In this document: piece by piece, positions 55,737-64,000 of the stretch
Layout: each line of letters starts with the position of its first letter
Numbering within the stretch: position 1 is the stretch's first letter
NCBI GenBank assembly: GCA_001247695.2
Contig: LGRX02034703.1
Span: 46,549-110,548 of the forward strand
Origin: Cymbomonas tetramitiformis
Lineage: Eukaryota > Chlorophyta > Pyramimonadophyceae > Pyramimonadales > Pyramimonadaceae
Reading direction: 5' to 3'
Length of the DNA: 64,000 bases
Notes under the pieces: generated by a model
What the model was told of the DNA's origin: nothing
The model's input: only the letters and a program-made list of their open reading frames with translations
Database searches by the model: none
Made by a program: the position numbers and the translations under genes

Positions 55737-56408
55737 AGAAGTCTCAAACTTATTCCCTAGAAAACATAGCCCTAATCCTTTCTCACTATCGTCACCGAAT
55801 TATTGTGAGGTTTGCCAGGACATTCAAGCCAAGCTGAAGGAGCTTGAAGACAAAGCGGCGATCCTGAACGACACCACACACCTTGTAGGTGATGTGGTGG
55901 AAAGCTTGGACCACAGGGTCCAAGCTTGCGCAACAATACAAGAGGTGTTTGACCAATTGTCAACCATGCGAGCGGCGGTGAACCGCTTAGAAAAGGTTTG
56001 ATCCCCCTTCCAGTGTTCATCCATCTCCTACGTGAAAGATGTCTACACAGCGAGCTCAACGGATCAGATTTGCATAAGTCTCATGGGATCGTTGAGCTTG
56101 CCGTGTAGACATCTTTCACGTAGGAGATGGATAAGCACTGGAAGGGGAATCAAACCTTTTCTAAGCGGTTCACCGCCGCTCGCATGGTTGACAATTGGTC
56201 AAACACCTCTTGTTGTGTTGCGCAAGCTTGGACCCTGTGGTCCAAGCTTTCCACCACATCACCTACAAGGTGTGTGGTGTCGTTCAGGAGCACCGCTTTG
56301 TCTTCAAGCTCCTTCAGCTTGGCTTGAATGTCCTGGCAAACCACACAATAATTCGGTGACGATAGTGAGAAAGGATTAGGGCTATGTTTTCTGGGGAATA
56401 AGTTTGAG
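55737..56408. repeat. inverted duplication with 325-bp arms and tiny spacer
   Basis: The left arm (about 55737-56060) and right arm (about 56086-56408) are near-perfect complements separated by about 26 bp. Each arm encodes the same short helical peptide in opposite directions (CQDIQAKLKELEDKA, then THLVGDVVESLDHRVQACA and TMRAAVNRLEKV, then a stop). This is consistent with an exon fragment of a coiled-coil protein. Confidence 0.9.
55816..56001 (+). pseudogene. coiled-coil exon fragment, left arm
   Basis: About 61 codons ending in a stop, rich in heptad-spaced Leu/Val/Ile. The right arm carries the same fragment at about 56150-56335 on the minus strand with two or three substitutions. No start or upstream exon is identified, and the family is not recognised. 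Confidence 0.45.
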
Positions 56409-56940
56409 ACTTATGCAGATCTATGCATACGCATTTGAAATTGACACGTCATTGATTGTTCTCATCCTTCTAACCGCTCTTGCTCACTTTGTCAAATGGT
56501 TGGCACAACTTGTGAACGACTATAAACCTCAAAGCGTAACACATCGCACGATGGCTTTGCTATCCATCGTGAGAAACAACCCCATCACATGTTCTTATCG
56601 GCTAATTATTATTTACCCCCTCGTCGCGCCTCCCCCCCAGCCCCCACCCCATTTCCACATGATCACTGCATCGGATGGCCGAACGGACTTGATATTCGTG
56701 TTCCGCACATTCAAATCACCGAAATATGTTGGCCCCATGCTTTGCCATTCAGCTTTGGTGGTTGGGCAGCCCCCCTTCAGGTATTGCACCCACGAGGTAG
56801 CGAATTCCCACGCCCATCCCACCATGTAAGTTCACACCACTTGGATGACCAAATCGACGTCAAATCACCTACCACCTTGTATACACGACATACATGACCC
56901 AATCTGCCTCTGGGTACCAACCATATGCCCCATCATGGCC
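56409..56940. other. unassigned DNA
   Basis: A 141-codon plus frame (56404-56829) has a hydrophobic stretch (LIVLILLTALAHFVKWLAQL) but no recognised domain. Otherwise nothing is seen. Confidence 0.3.
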
Positions 56941-57480
56941 GTATGTAACCACCGGCGTGCAATGGCTGTCCACACGTGCGGACAAGCGCACAATAGTGGC
57001 ACGGCACGGGCCTCACACTGTCCATACGCCCGTCCACACGTCGTCCGTACGCGTCGGTACGACCCAGGGACACGCCCCCATGGTGTCCATGTGGCTGATG
57101 AAGGGGCAGGAAATGCTCGGGTACACCCAGACCCGGGTGCAATGGCTGTCCACACGTGCGGACAAGCGCAAATAGTGGCACGGCACGGGCCTCACACTGT
57201 CCATACGCCCGTCCACACGTCGTCCGTACGCATCGGTACGTCCAGGGACACGTCCACATGGTGTCCACATGGCTGAGGAGGGGGCAAGCAGTGCTCGGGT
57301 ACACCCAGGCCCGGGTGCAATGGGTGTCCACACGTGCGGACAAGCGCAAAAGAGTGGCACGGCACGGGCCTCACACTGTCCATACGCCCGTCCACACGTC
57401 GTCCGTACGCGTCGGTACGGTCCAGGGACACGTCCCCATGGTGTCCATATGGCTGAGGAGGGGTAGAAGCGGTATTTCTC
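56941..57480. repeat. tandem repeat of about 180 bp, three units
   Basis: Units start near 56959, 57139 and 57318 with CAATGG(C/G)TGTCCACACG. They share CATACGCCCGTCCACACGTC and the CATGGTGTCCA block. GTCCACACGT and ACGTGCGGAC-type words are partial complements, and related GTCC(A/G)TACG words continue to about 57790. Minus and plus frames through it are repeat artefacts. Confidence 0.85.
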
Positions 57481-57884
57481 GCTGTCCGCACGTTTGGACA
57501 ACAATTTCCGGTGGTTCATGCGTATGGACGGCACCTATATATCCATACGGTCGGGCAGTGTACGGAGCGTCCACACGCGTTATAAAATCGGGTAAACTAG
57601 CATACGTCGTCCACACGGGGGCGCGCGTATGGACTACGTGTGGATTTATCGTATGGACACCGTATGAACATCACTTTTACAAATTAGACATTTTCACACA
57701 TGTGGATTTAGCAAAAAACGCGTCCATACGACGTCCGCACGCCATCCACACGTCGGACGGACGGTTTTTCACGCGTGCGGACAGGCGAATAACTTGTAGG
57801 GAATCGCCCTTGTGAGCGGCCTAGTGCGTGCCCTCTGGTGACTCCGGTGTATGAATCGTTTGTCTATGTCGACACTGTTGGTGC

Positions 57885-58686
57885 TTGTTTTCCTGGTCGG
57901 TATGCTGCTGGAAAGAGGCTTCGGGAGGCTGGTCGTGTTGCACATCTTGGACATTGCTATGCTATATCTCCGAGCGTCCGAGGCAGTATTGGGATACCTT
58001 GGGGCTGCAGCGTTGTCACACCCGCTTTATGAAGGGGTCGGCGGACATTGTGGACCGCTTTGCTTCTCTCCTTCTTCGACTTCAGTGTGACCCACGGTTC
58101 TATGGTGAGCGGGCCAATCTGGTTGCTATGGCCGAGCTGAAGCTATCAATGGAGCAATTGCGGTTCACCGTTTTGGAGGAGCGGGTGGTGGTTCGGGGCA
58201 CTCATGAGGTGAATCTGGACTGGGCGGCGCGCTTTGGGGGGGCCACCGTGCCGTGGTGGCAGCTGCATATGCCAATATTGCTGTGAAGGTTTCTCTTGGG
58301 GACTCCTATTCTGACCACGACGTTCATATTCCACATCTACTGATGGGGCCTCATTGCCTGACTTGGACTACCTCAGTGACTCCGGCTCTGGTGAGGAGGT
58401 GGCCTCGGACTCTGATGGGGACTCCTTGCCTGCTTTGGCCTACCTCAGTGACTCTGACTCTGACCAGGAGGTGGCCTCGGATTCTGGGGGGTTTGTGTCT
58501 AATGCTGTGAACATTGTCGGTGCGGTGGTACTGTGTATCACTGATACCTGGGCAGCCGGTATAATTGCCTCTCCCCCTTATGCCTCCTGTGTGGTGACAT
58601 CCTGTAATGAGGATGTTGATAATAATAATAATAATACATTTACATCGATGAGTAAGGCAAGGCCTTTGGAACAATCTGCTAGCTAG
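57885..58686 (+). pseudogene. hypothetical protein, frameshifted, with acidic repeats
   Basis: The frame 57885-58286 ends in a plausible folded region (SADIVDRFASLLLRLQCDPR, then LSMEQLRFTVLEERVVVRGT). A shift into another frame gives an acidic stretch with two copies of a 24-residue unit (LDYLSDSGSGEEVASDSDGD and LAYLSDSDSDQEVASDSGG). A hydrophobic segment and an Asn run follow. The repeated unit corresponds to a 72-bp tandem duplication. I recognise no family. Confidence 0.35.
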
Positions 58687-59566
58687 AGTCCGTTCCCCTC
58701 ATACATAAATGTCTGCTAAAGCAGGAAGCATTCCACACAGCATGGAAGCGGAAGGAGCGGCTCAGCACTAAGGAGACGTGTCGGCCACCATGTCCGAAAG
58801 CATCAGCAGGTCACGGAGCTGATGCCTGATGGGGATGGAGAGAGCTTCGGGCAATGGGGGTGGAGGGTGAGAACCCAGGGGTGCCCCATCCCCTGGGCCT
58901 TTGCCCCCGTGGGGCTGAGACCCCCATGGGGCCTCAACCCCTTAGGGGAAGGGGGAGGAAAGTCTTATTTAAAGTAATTTCTTAGCATGTTACCCGCATG
59001 CTTTGTGTTTTCGGTGCTCTTTTTATTTTTCACACAGAGCTTCATGATGCTTGGGGTTTCATTGGTGATTTTATTCTCTGGCATGACACCCGTTTCATGA
59101 AGAATGCTTCTCCCCCTAGAGTGTTGTCTGCACATTCTAGATAACTTTTTCAGCAGAGGTTTAAGCCCGTGTTGAGGAACTCCAATCCCCTTTAGTACTT
59201 TCCCGTAGCCTGCTGGTAGATATCCCATGAGGGTGAGTTCCCTTGGCCACCTTGTGGCGTTTAGGAAAGCGGTTCCCACCGAACTTCGGGAAGCTCCATC
59301 CATGTGTGCACCTGGGTATTGTTCCTGCAAACCCGGAATGACCCCACCCTCAACCCACGGGCAAAGCTGGGGCGGCAGCGGACACTCTCTCTCCTCAAGT
59401 GCGTGTTTTATCATGTTGGGGTGTATTCCCGTTTCTTTGAGCATCTTAGGGTTTAACTTCTTGTGCGGTACCACATTCATAAACCACTTTAACAGTTTAT
59501 AGTTCAGTATTTTCCAGCATTGCAGCAGCCCAACTCTGGTCATTGAATGTATCTTGCAACTCACAG
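58687..59566. other. spacer before the large palindrome
   Basis: A 209-codon minus frame (58965-59594) lacks any recognised domain and runs into the palindrome; I do not call it a gene. On the plus strand the last 15 codons (ILQLTVEFRRQQYP) resemble the corresponding part of PLE ORF2 (LLQLWRELKRQDYP), so the second PLE may start slightly before 59567. Confidence 0.4.
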
Positions 59567-60020
59567 TAGAATTCCGCAGACAGCAGTACCCCACTGGTTG
59601 GCTTAGCAGAGCCCTGAAGTGGATAGCTCACTGCTTTCCCGTGGAGTTCTAGGGACAATTATGGAACGAGATGGACAAGTTGGGACTGGTATTGTGAGAT
59701 GCCGACTGCCTGTGGTGCTTGAGTTACCAAGTGCCCAGGCAACATATAGTTGATGGACCTTATTAGCCTGTGGGGAGACCCCCTATTCTCTGCCTAGTGA
59801 CTTATGACATTTTGAACTCACTTTGACTGTTGTTTAGGACTTAAGGCGACGGTGCCTATTGTTTGAAAAAACCCCACTGAAGAGTAGCCCGGCAGGGCAC
59901 GAACGAAACCGGTCTGGGATTGCATAAACTTACTGGACATATTTCTTATATGTATTTCTAGCAATTATTATAAGATTATTCCAGGTGCAGTAAGTTACTG
60001 TTGAACTGTTTATGTTTACT
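59567..60020 (+). mobile_element. 3' end of a second, divergent PLE (left arm)
   Basis: The coding end reads RRQQYPTGWLSRALKWIAHC, matching RQDYPDGWLSRGLSAMAAKF of the full PLE, then PVEF followed by TAG where the right arm has Trp. The stop is followed by a 3' region with a hammerhead, in the same arrangement as the first family. The two families share little nucleotide identity outside the ribozyme core. Confidence 0.8.
59873..59918 (+). ncRNA. hammerhead ribozyme of the second PLE, left arm
   Basis: CCCA, CTGAAGAG core, a GCCC-ggca-GGGC stem II, CGAAAC, two-base loop CG closed by AC/GT, GTC, then TGGG. Stem I is CCCA/TGGG where the first family has CTCA/TGAG. This arm has four extra bases (CGAA) before the GAAAC core, which may weaken it. 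Predicted cleavage follows 59914. Confidence 0.8.
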
Positions 60021-60025
60021 TGTTA

Positions 60026-60512
60026 TTAGAGTTTGAACCCAATCACCCAATCACCCAATTTTTGTGGCATGGTTATTACGAGCCGTAGTTGTGCTTGTCT
60101 TCCTAACACAGGAGCGGTGGGCGGATCAATTTTCGAACAATGCGTTGTGCACTTTACAGTTATGCAACTTTTCCTCGATGCTGGCGGTCGCCAACAACGA
60201 TTGGTTGGCGAATGCCGAAAGGAAGGTAGCCTAGAAATCCCCACCCAACATAACATACACATCAGCAAGAAAAATGTTAGTTCCGGCATACCAAGTATAT
60301 GCCAAAGACCTAACGCGTGTACTAGGAAGATGCGAGAACAAAGAAACTAATTTGAACCGTTTTGAATTAATTACGACATGCACACACGTCGCACCTCTTC
60401 CTCCGCATTGCCCCAGTTTGTTGTGCCAACGTGTAGCGTCTGCATCACCCCACCAACTCGCCACATTTTGTAAATGTACATCTGTCAAGAACACAGTTCT
60501 AGTGTCTGTCAC
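60026..60512 (-). CDS. possible two-exon gene, left arm
   Basis: Exon 1 (60512-60292) and exon 2 (60230-60026) join across a 61-bp intron with GTATGC at its start and TTTCTAG at its end. The spliced frame has 141 residues. Exon 1 contains NVASWWGDADATRWHNKLGQ and exon 2 SFRHSPTNRCWRPPASRK, then LGDWVIGFKL. The splice restores a Trp codon and connects two frames that otherwise stop. No family is recognised. It is intact in both arms of the palindrome. Confidence 0.4.
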
Positions 60513-61010
60513 TGGGACAGCTGCACCGTATCAAGCTAGATCTCCTCTCCATCACTTGATGGAGAAGTCTGTACCCCATGGGAGGCCTGCCTCAATCAAT
60601 CATGGAGTTGCGAGCGATCACGAATCGGCATAGATGTCCGCTTGACGTCACAAGTGAGCTCCTGTATGTATAAGCTGCGCGGCGCTTATAGATGGAAATG
60701 ATGTTTACGTATGCTATCAGAATAGGGACTGACATTGTGTTTGGTGAGGCATATATTTGCGACCAGTGAGCTGCCTCGCCAAACACAATGTCAGTCCCTA
60801 TTCTGATAGCATACGTAAACATCATTTCCATCTATAAGCGCCGCGCAGCTTATACATACAGGAGCTCACCTGTGACGTCAAGCGGACATCTATGCCGATT
60901 CGTGATCGCTCGCAACTCCATGATTGATTGAGGCAGGCCTCCCATGGGGTACAGACTTCTCCATCAAGTGATGGAGAGGAGATCTAGCTTGATACGGTGC
61001 AGCTGTCCCA

Positions 61011-61500
61011 GTGACAGACACTAGAACTGTGTTCTTGACCGATGTACATTTACAAAATGTGGCGAGTTGGTGGGGTGATGCAGACGCTACACGTTGGCAC
61101 AACAAACTGGGGCAATGCGGAGGAAGAGGTGCGACGTGTGTGCATGTCGTAATTAATTCAAAACGGTTCAAATTAGTTTCTTTGTTCTCGCATCTTCCTA
61201 GTACACGCGTTAGGTCTTTGGCATATACTTGGTATGCCGGAACTAACATTTTTCTTGCTGATGTGTATGTTATGTTGGGTGGGGATTTCTAGGCTACCTT
61301 CCTTTCGGCATTTGCCAACCAATCGTTGCTGGCGACCGCCAGCATCGAGGAAAAGTTGCATAACTGTAAAGTGCGCAACAACGCATTGTTCGAAAATTGA
61401 TCCGCCCACCGCTCCTGTGTTAGGAAGACAAGCACAACTACGGCTCGTAATAACCATGCCACAAAAATTGGGTGATTGGGTGATTGGGTTCAAACTCTAA
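61011..61500 (+). CDS. possible two-exon gene, right arm
   Basis: Mirror copy: exon 1 61011-61231, intron 61232-61292 and exon 2 61293-61500, giving 142 residues. It differs from the left copy by a three-base insertion (one extra Ala) and a few substitutions, and the frame is kept. This is consistent with either selection or very recent duplication. Confidence 0.4.
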
Positions 61501-61519
61501 TAACAAGTGAACATAAACA

Positions 61520-61968
61520 GTTCAACAGTAACTTACTGCACCTGGAATAATCTTATAATAATTGCTAGAAATACATATAAGAAATATGTCCAGTAAGTTT
61601 ATGCAATCCCATACCAGTTTCGTGCCCTGCCGGGCTACTCTTCAGTGGGGTTTTTTCAAACAATAGGCACCGTCGCCTTAAGTCCTAAACAACAGTCAAA
61701 GTGAGTTCAAAATGTCATAAGTCACTAGGCAGAGATTCCAGAGAATAGGGGGTCTCCCCACAGGCTAATAAGGTCCATCAACTATATGTTGCCTGGGCAC
61801 TTGGTAACTCAAGCACCACAGGCAGTCGGCATCTCACAACACCATTCCCAACTTGTCCATCTCGTTCCATAATTGTCCCCAGAACTCCACGGGAAAGCAG
61901 TGAGCTATCCACTTCAGGGCTCTGCTGAGCCAACCAGTGGGGTACTGCTGTCTGCGGAATTCTACTCT
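61520..61968 (-). mobile_element. 3' end of the second PLE (right arm)
   Basis: Minus-strand copy with the same ORF2 tail. Here PVEFWGQLWNEMDKLGMVL is uninterrupted to the stop. It is cut off at its 5' side by the satellite boundary. Confidence 0.8.
61608..61649 (-). ncRNA. hammerhead ribozyme of the second PLE, right arm
   Basis: Same fold as 59873-59918 but without the four extra bases, so stem II closes normally (GTAGCCC-ggca-GGGCAC). The loop is TG and the cleavage triplet is GTA instead of GTC, which still fits the U-H rule. Stem I is CCCA/TGGG. Confidence 0.8.
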
Positions 61969-61969
61969 A

Positions 61970-64000
61970 GACGCATGGTGCCTGGGGGTAGCGCGCAGCG
62001 TGTGCACCGCGTCCAGGCGCATCGGGCCTCCTTGCGAAGGTTGATGCGCGTGCCTGGGAGCAGCACACCGCGCACGCATGCCCCGCCGCCGAGCGCGGCG
62101 CGCGGCACCCACACTCGGGGTGCTGATGAGGCCGGCGAGCCCCAAGCTCCGGGCGAGTGCACCCGTCTCGACAGGACGCATCGCCACGCGCGTGAAAGGA
62201 GGCCCACCCTTGCATGCGTGTCGCCACGGGGTGAGCACACCGAGGTGCTCACCCGCGCCCTCCCCTTAGGGCCACCGAGAGTGAAGCGTCCGGGAGCGGA
62301 CCGCTTTTCTTTTGGGGGGGAGAGAGCGCGCCGCGAGTGGCAGATGGCAGCCACCGCGAGCGCGCCAGGCGCACCGCCATGAGGCGGCGGCTCTCGGCTT
62401 TGTCTTGTCTCCGGGGTACGCGTGACGCGCCAGCGCGCGGGCACACCCAGGACGCATGGTGCCTGGGAGTAGCGCGCAGTGTGTGCACCACGTCCAGGCG
62501 CATCGGGCCTCCTTGCAGAGGTTGATGCGCGTGCCTGGGAGCAGCACACCGCGCACGCACGCCCCGCCGCCGAGCGCGGGGCGCGGCACCCACACTCGGG
62601 GTGCTGATGAGGCCGGCGAGCCCCAAGCTCCGGGCGAGTGCACCCGTCTCGACGGGACGCATCGCCACGCGCTTGCAAGGAGGCCCACCCTTGCATGCGT
62701 GTCGCCACGAGGTGAGCACACCGAGGTGCTCACCCGCGCCCTCCCCTTAGGGCCACCGAGAGTCAAGAGTCCGGGAGCGGACCGCTTTTCTTTTGGGGGG
62801 GGAGAGCGCGCGCCGCGAGTGGCAGATGGCAGCCACCGCAAGCGCGCCAGGCGCACCGCCGTGATGCAGCAGCTCTCGCTGCGCTGTCTCGGGCTGCGTG
62901 ACGCGCCGCTGCCCTGCCAGGCACACCAGACGCATGGTGCCTGGGGGTAGCGCGCAGCGTGTGCACCGCGTCCAGGCGCATCGGGCCTCCTTGCAGAGGT
63001 TGATGCGCGTGCCTGGGAGCAGCACACCGCGCACGCATGCCCCGCCGCGGAGCGCGGAGCGCGGCACCCACACTCGGGGTGCTGATGAGGCCGGCGAGCC
63101 CCAAGCTCCGGGCGAGTGCACCCGTCTCGACGGGTCGCATTGTCACGCGCGTGCAAGGAGGTCCACCCTTGCATGCGTGTTGCCACGAGGTGAGCATACC
63201 GAGGTGCTCACCCGCGCCCTCCCCTTAGGGCCACCGAGAGTGAAGCGTCCGGGAGCGGACCGCTTTTCTTTTGGGGGGGGGAGAGCGCGCCGCGAGTGGC
63301 CGATGGCAGCCACCACAAGCGCGCCAGGCGCACCGCCATGAGGCAGCAGCTCTCGCTGCGCTGTCTCGGGCTGCGTGACGCGCCGCTGCTCCGCCAGGCA
63401 CACCAGACGCATGGTGCCTGGGGGTAGCGCGCAGCGCGTGCACCGCGTCCAGGCGCATCGGGCCTCCTTGCAGAGGTTGATGCGCGTGCCTGGGAGCAGC
63501 ACACCGCGCACGCATGCCCCGCCGCCGAGCGCGGAGCGCGGCACCCACACTTGGGGTGCTGATGAGGCCGGCGAGCCCCAAGCTTCGAGCGAGTGCACCC
63601 GTCTCGACGGGACGCATCGCCACGCGCGTGCAAGGAGGCCCACCCTTGCATGCGTGTCGCCAGGAGGTGAGCACACCGAGGTGCTCACCCGCGCCCTCCC
63701 CTTAGGGCCACCGAGAGTGAAGCGTCCGGGAGCGGACCGCTTTTCTTTGGGGGGGGAGAGAGCGCGCCGCGAGTGGCGGATGGCAGCCACCGCGAGCGCG
63801 CCAGGCGCACCGCCATGAGGCAGCAGCTCTCGCTGTGCTGTCTCGGGCTGCGTGACGTGCCGTTGCTCCGCCAGGCACACCAGACGCATGGTGCCTGGGA
63901 GTAGCGCGCAGCGTGTGCACCGCGTCCAGGCGCATCGGGCCTCCTTGCAGAGGTTGATGCGCGTGCCCGGGAGCAGCACACCGCGCCCGCATGCCCCGCC
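61970..64000. repeat. GC-rich satellite, period about 478 bp
   Basis: ACGCATGGTGCCTGGG starts at 61971, 62452, 62930, 63408 and 63884, giving periods of 481, 478, 478 and 476. The array continues past the window end. Each unit has small inverted repeats (GGTGAGCA/TGCTCACC, TGCAAGG/CCTTGCA, CCCGT/ACGGG) and a G-run near its middle. Frames of 250-300 codons on both strands are composition artefacts. It could be subtelomeric or pericentromeric, which cannot be decided here. Confidence 0.95.

Larger units (their letters stand above)
59567..61968. repeat. 2.4-kb palindrome (inverted duplication)
   Basis: The left arm 59567-60751 and right arm 60772-61968 are complementary almost throughout, with scattered substitutions and small indels, around a 20-bp spacer. 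Each arm holds the 3' end of a second PLE family and about 730 bp of neighbouring DNA with a possible two-exon gene. The right arm stops exactly at the satellite. Confidence 0.93.

Noticed and set aside
58965..59594. 209-codon minus-strand frame
   Set aside because: No recognised domain, and it overlaps the palindrome start where plus-strand PLE coding is recognisable.
62120..62140. CTGATGAG in each satellite unit as a further hammerhead ribozyme
   Set aside because: The conserved core word is present (for example GTGCTGATGAGGCCGGC), but no GAAAC core follows; the equivalent place reads GAGCCCC. Without it the fold is not a hammerhead.
62266..63979. Open frames of 250-306 codons in the satellite
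   Set aside because: They occur in several frames on both strands of a GC-rich tandem repeat and have no domain. They reflect scarcity of stop codons.

Overview
This window looks like nuclear DNA of a unicellular eukaryote, most likely an alga or other protist. It is dominated by transposable elements, satellites and inverted duplications, and I see no conserved housekeeping gene. The evidence is reverse-transcriptase and tyrosine-recombinase retroelements, a Gag-like zinc-knuckle protein, TTAA-flanked DNA transposons, microsatellites and a plausible 61-bp GT-AG intron. The species cannot be named from sequence alone. N-terminal GIY-YIG Penelope-like elements (PLEs) are known from green algae, spike mosses, slime molds and animals, so a green-lineage or protist host is the reasonable guess.

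Layout. 1-4.3 kb is an AT-rich, virus-like segment. It has a DNA adenine/cytosine methyltransferase, a tiny basic protein, a coiled-coil protein and seven copies of a 55-bp inverted-repeat element. 4.4-11.6 kb is a decayed Gag-type retroelement on the minus strand. 11.57-15.18 kb is a 3.6-kb foldback element whose arms each carry a tRNA-like sequence. 15.2-18.4 kb has no genes but is packed with short perfect hairpins, some with compensatory stem changes around an identical loop. 18.5-34 kb holds dispersed repeats, a segmental duplication, a foldback element carrying gene fragments, and nested TTAA-flanked terminal-inverted-repeat elements.

34.9-50 kb is the richest part. It contains an apparently intact two-ORF PLE (36.2-42.4 kb). 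The larger ORF encodes an N-terminal GIY-YIG nuclease, a CxC linker and a reverse transcriptase. The element is bounded by pseudo-LTRs, each with a minimal type I hammerhead ribozyme. A 3'-end fragment and a nearly identical internally deleted inverted copy (47.2-49.8 kb) lie nearby. Fragments of DIRS-type tyrosine-recombinase retrotransposons surround the cluster.

50.9-53.5 kb is a 2.58-kb miniature LTR element with 177-bp LTRs and a visible pre-insertion site. 38-bp minisatellite arrays flank these elements. 55.7-62 kb has two inverted duplications. The larger, 2.4 kb, duplicates the 3' end of a second, divergent hammerhead-bearing PLE together with a possible two-exon gene. 62-64 kb is a GC-rich satellite of about 478 bp that runs off the end.

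The most notable result is the coexistence of an N-terminal GIY-YIG PLE with hammerhead ribozymes. Two divergent families share the fold and show compensatory base changes. To my knowledge N-terminal-nuclease PLEs were reported to lack canonical hammerheads.
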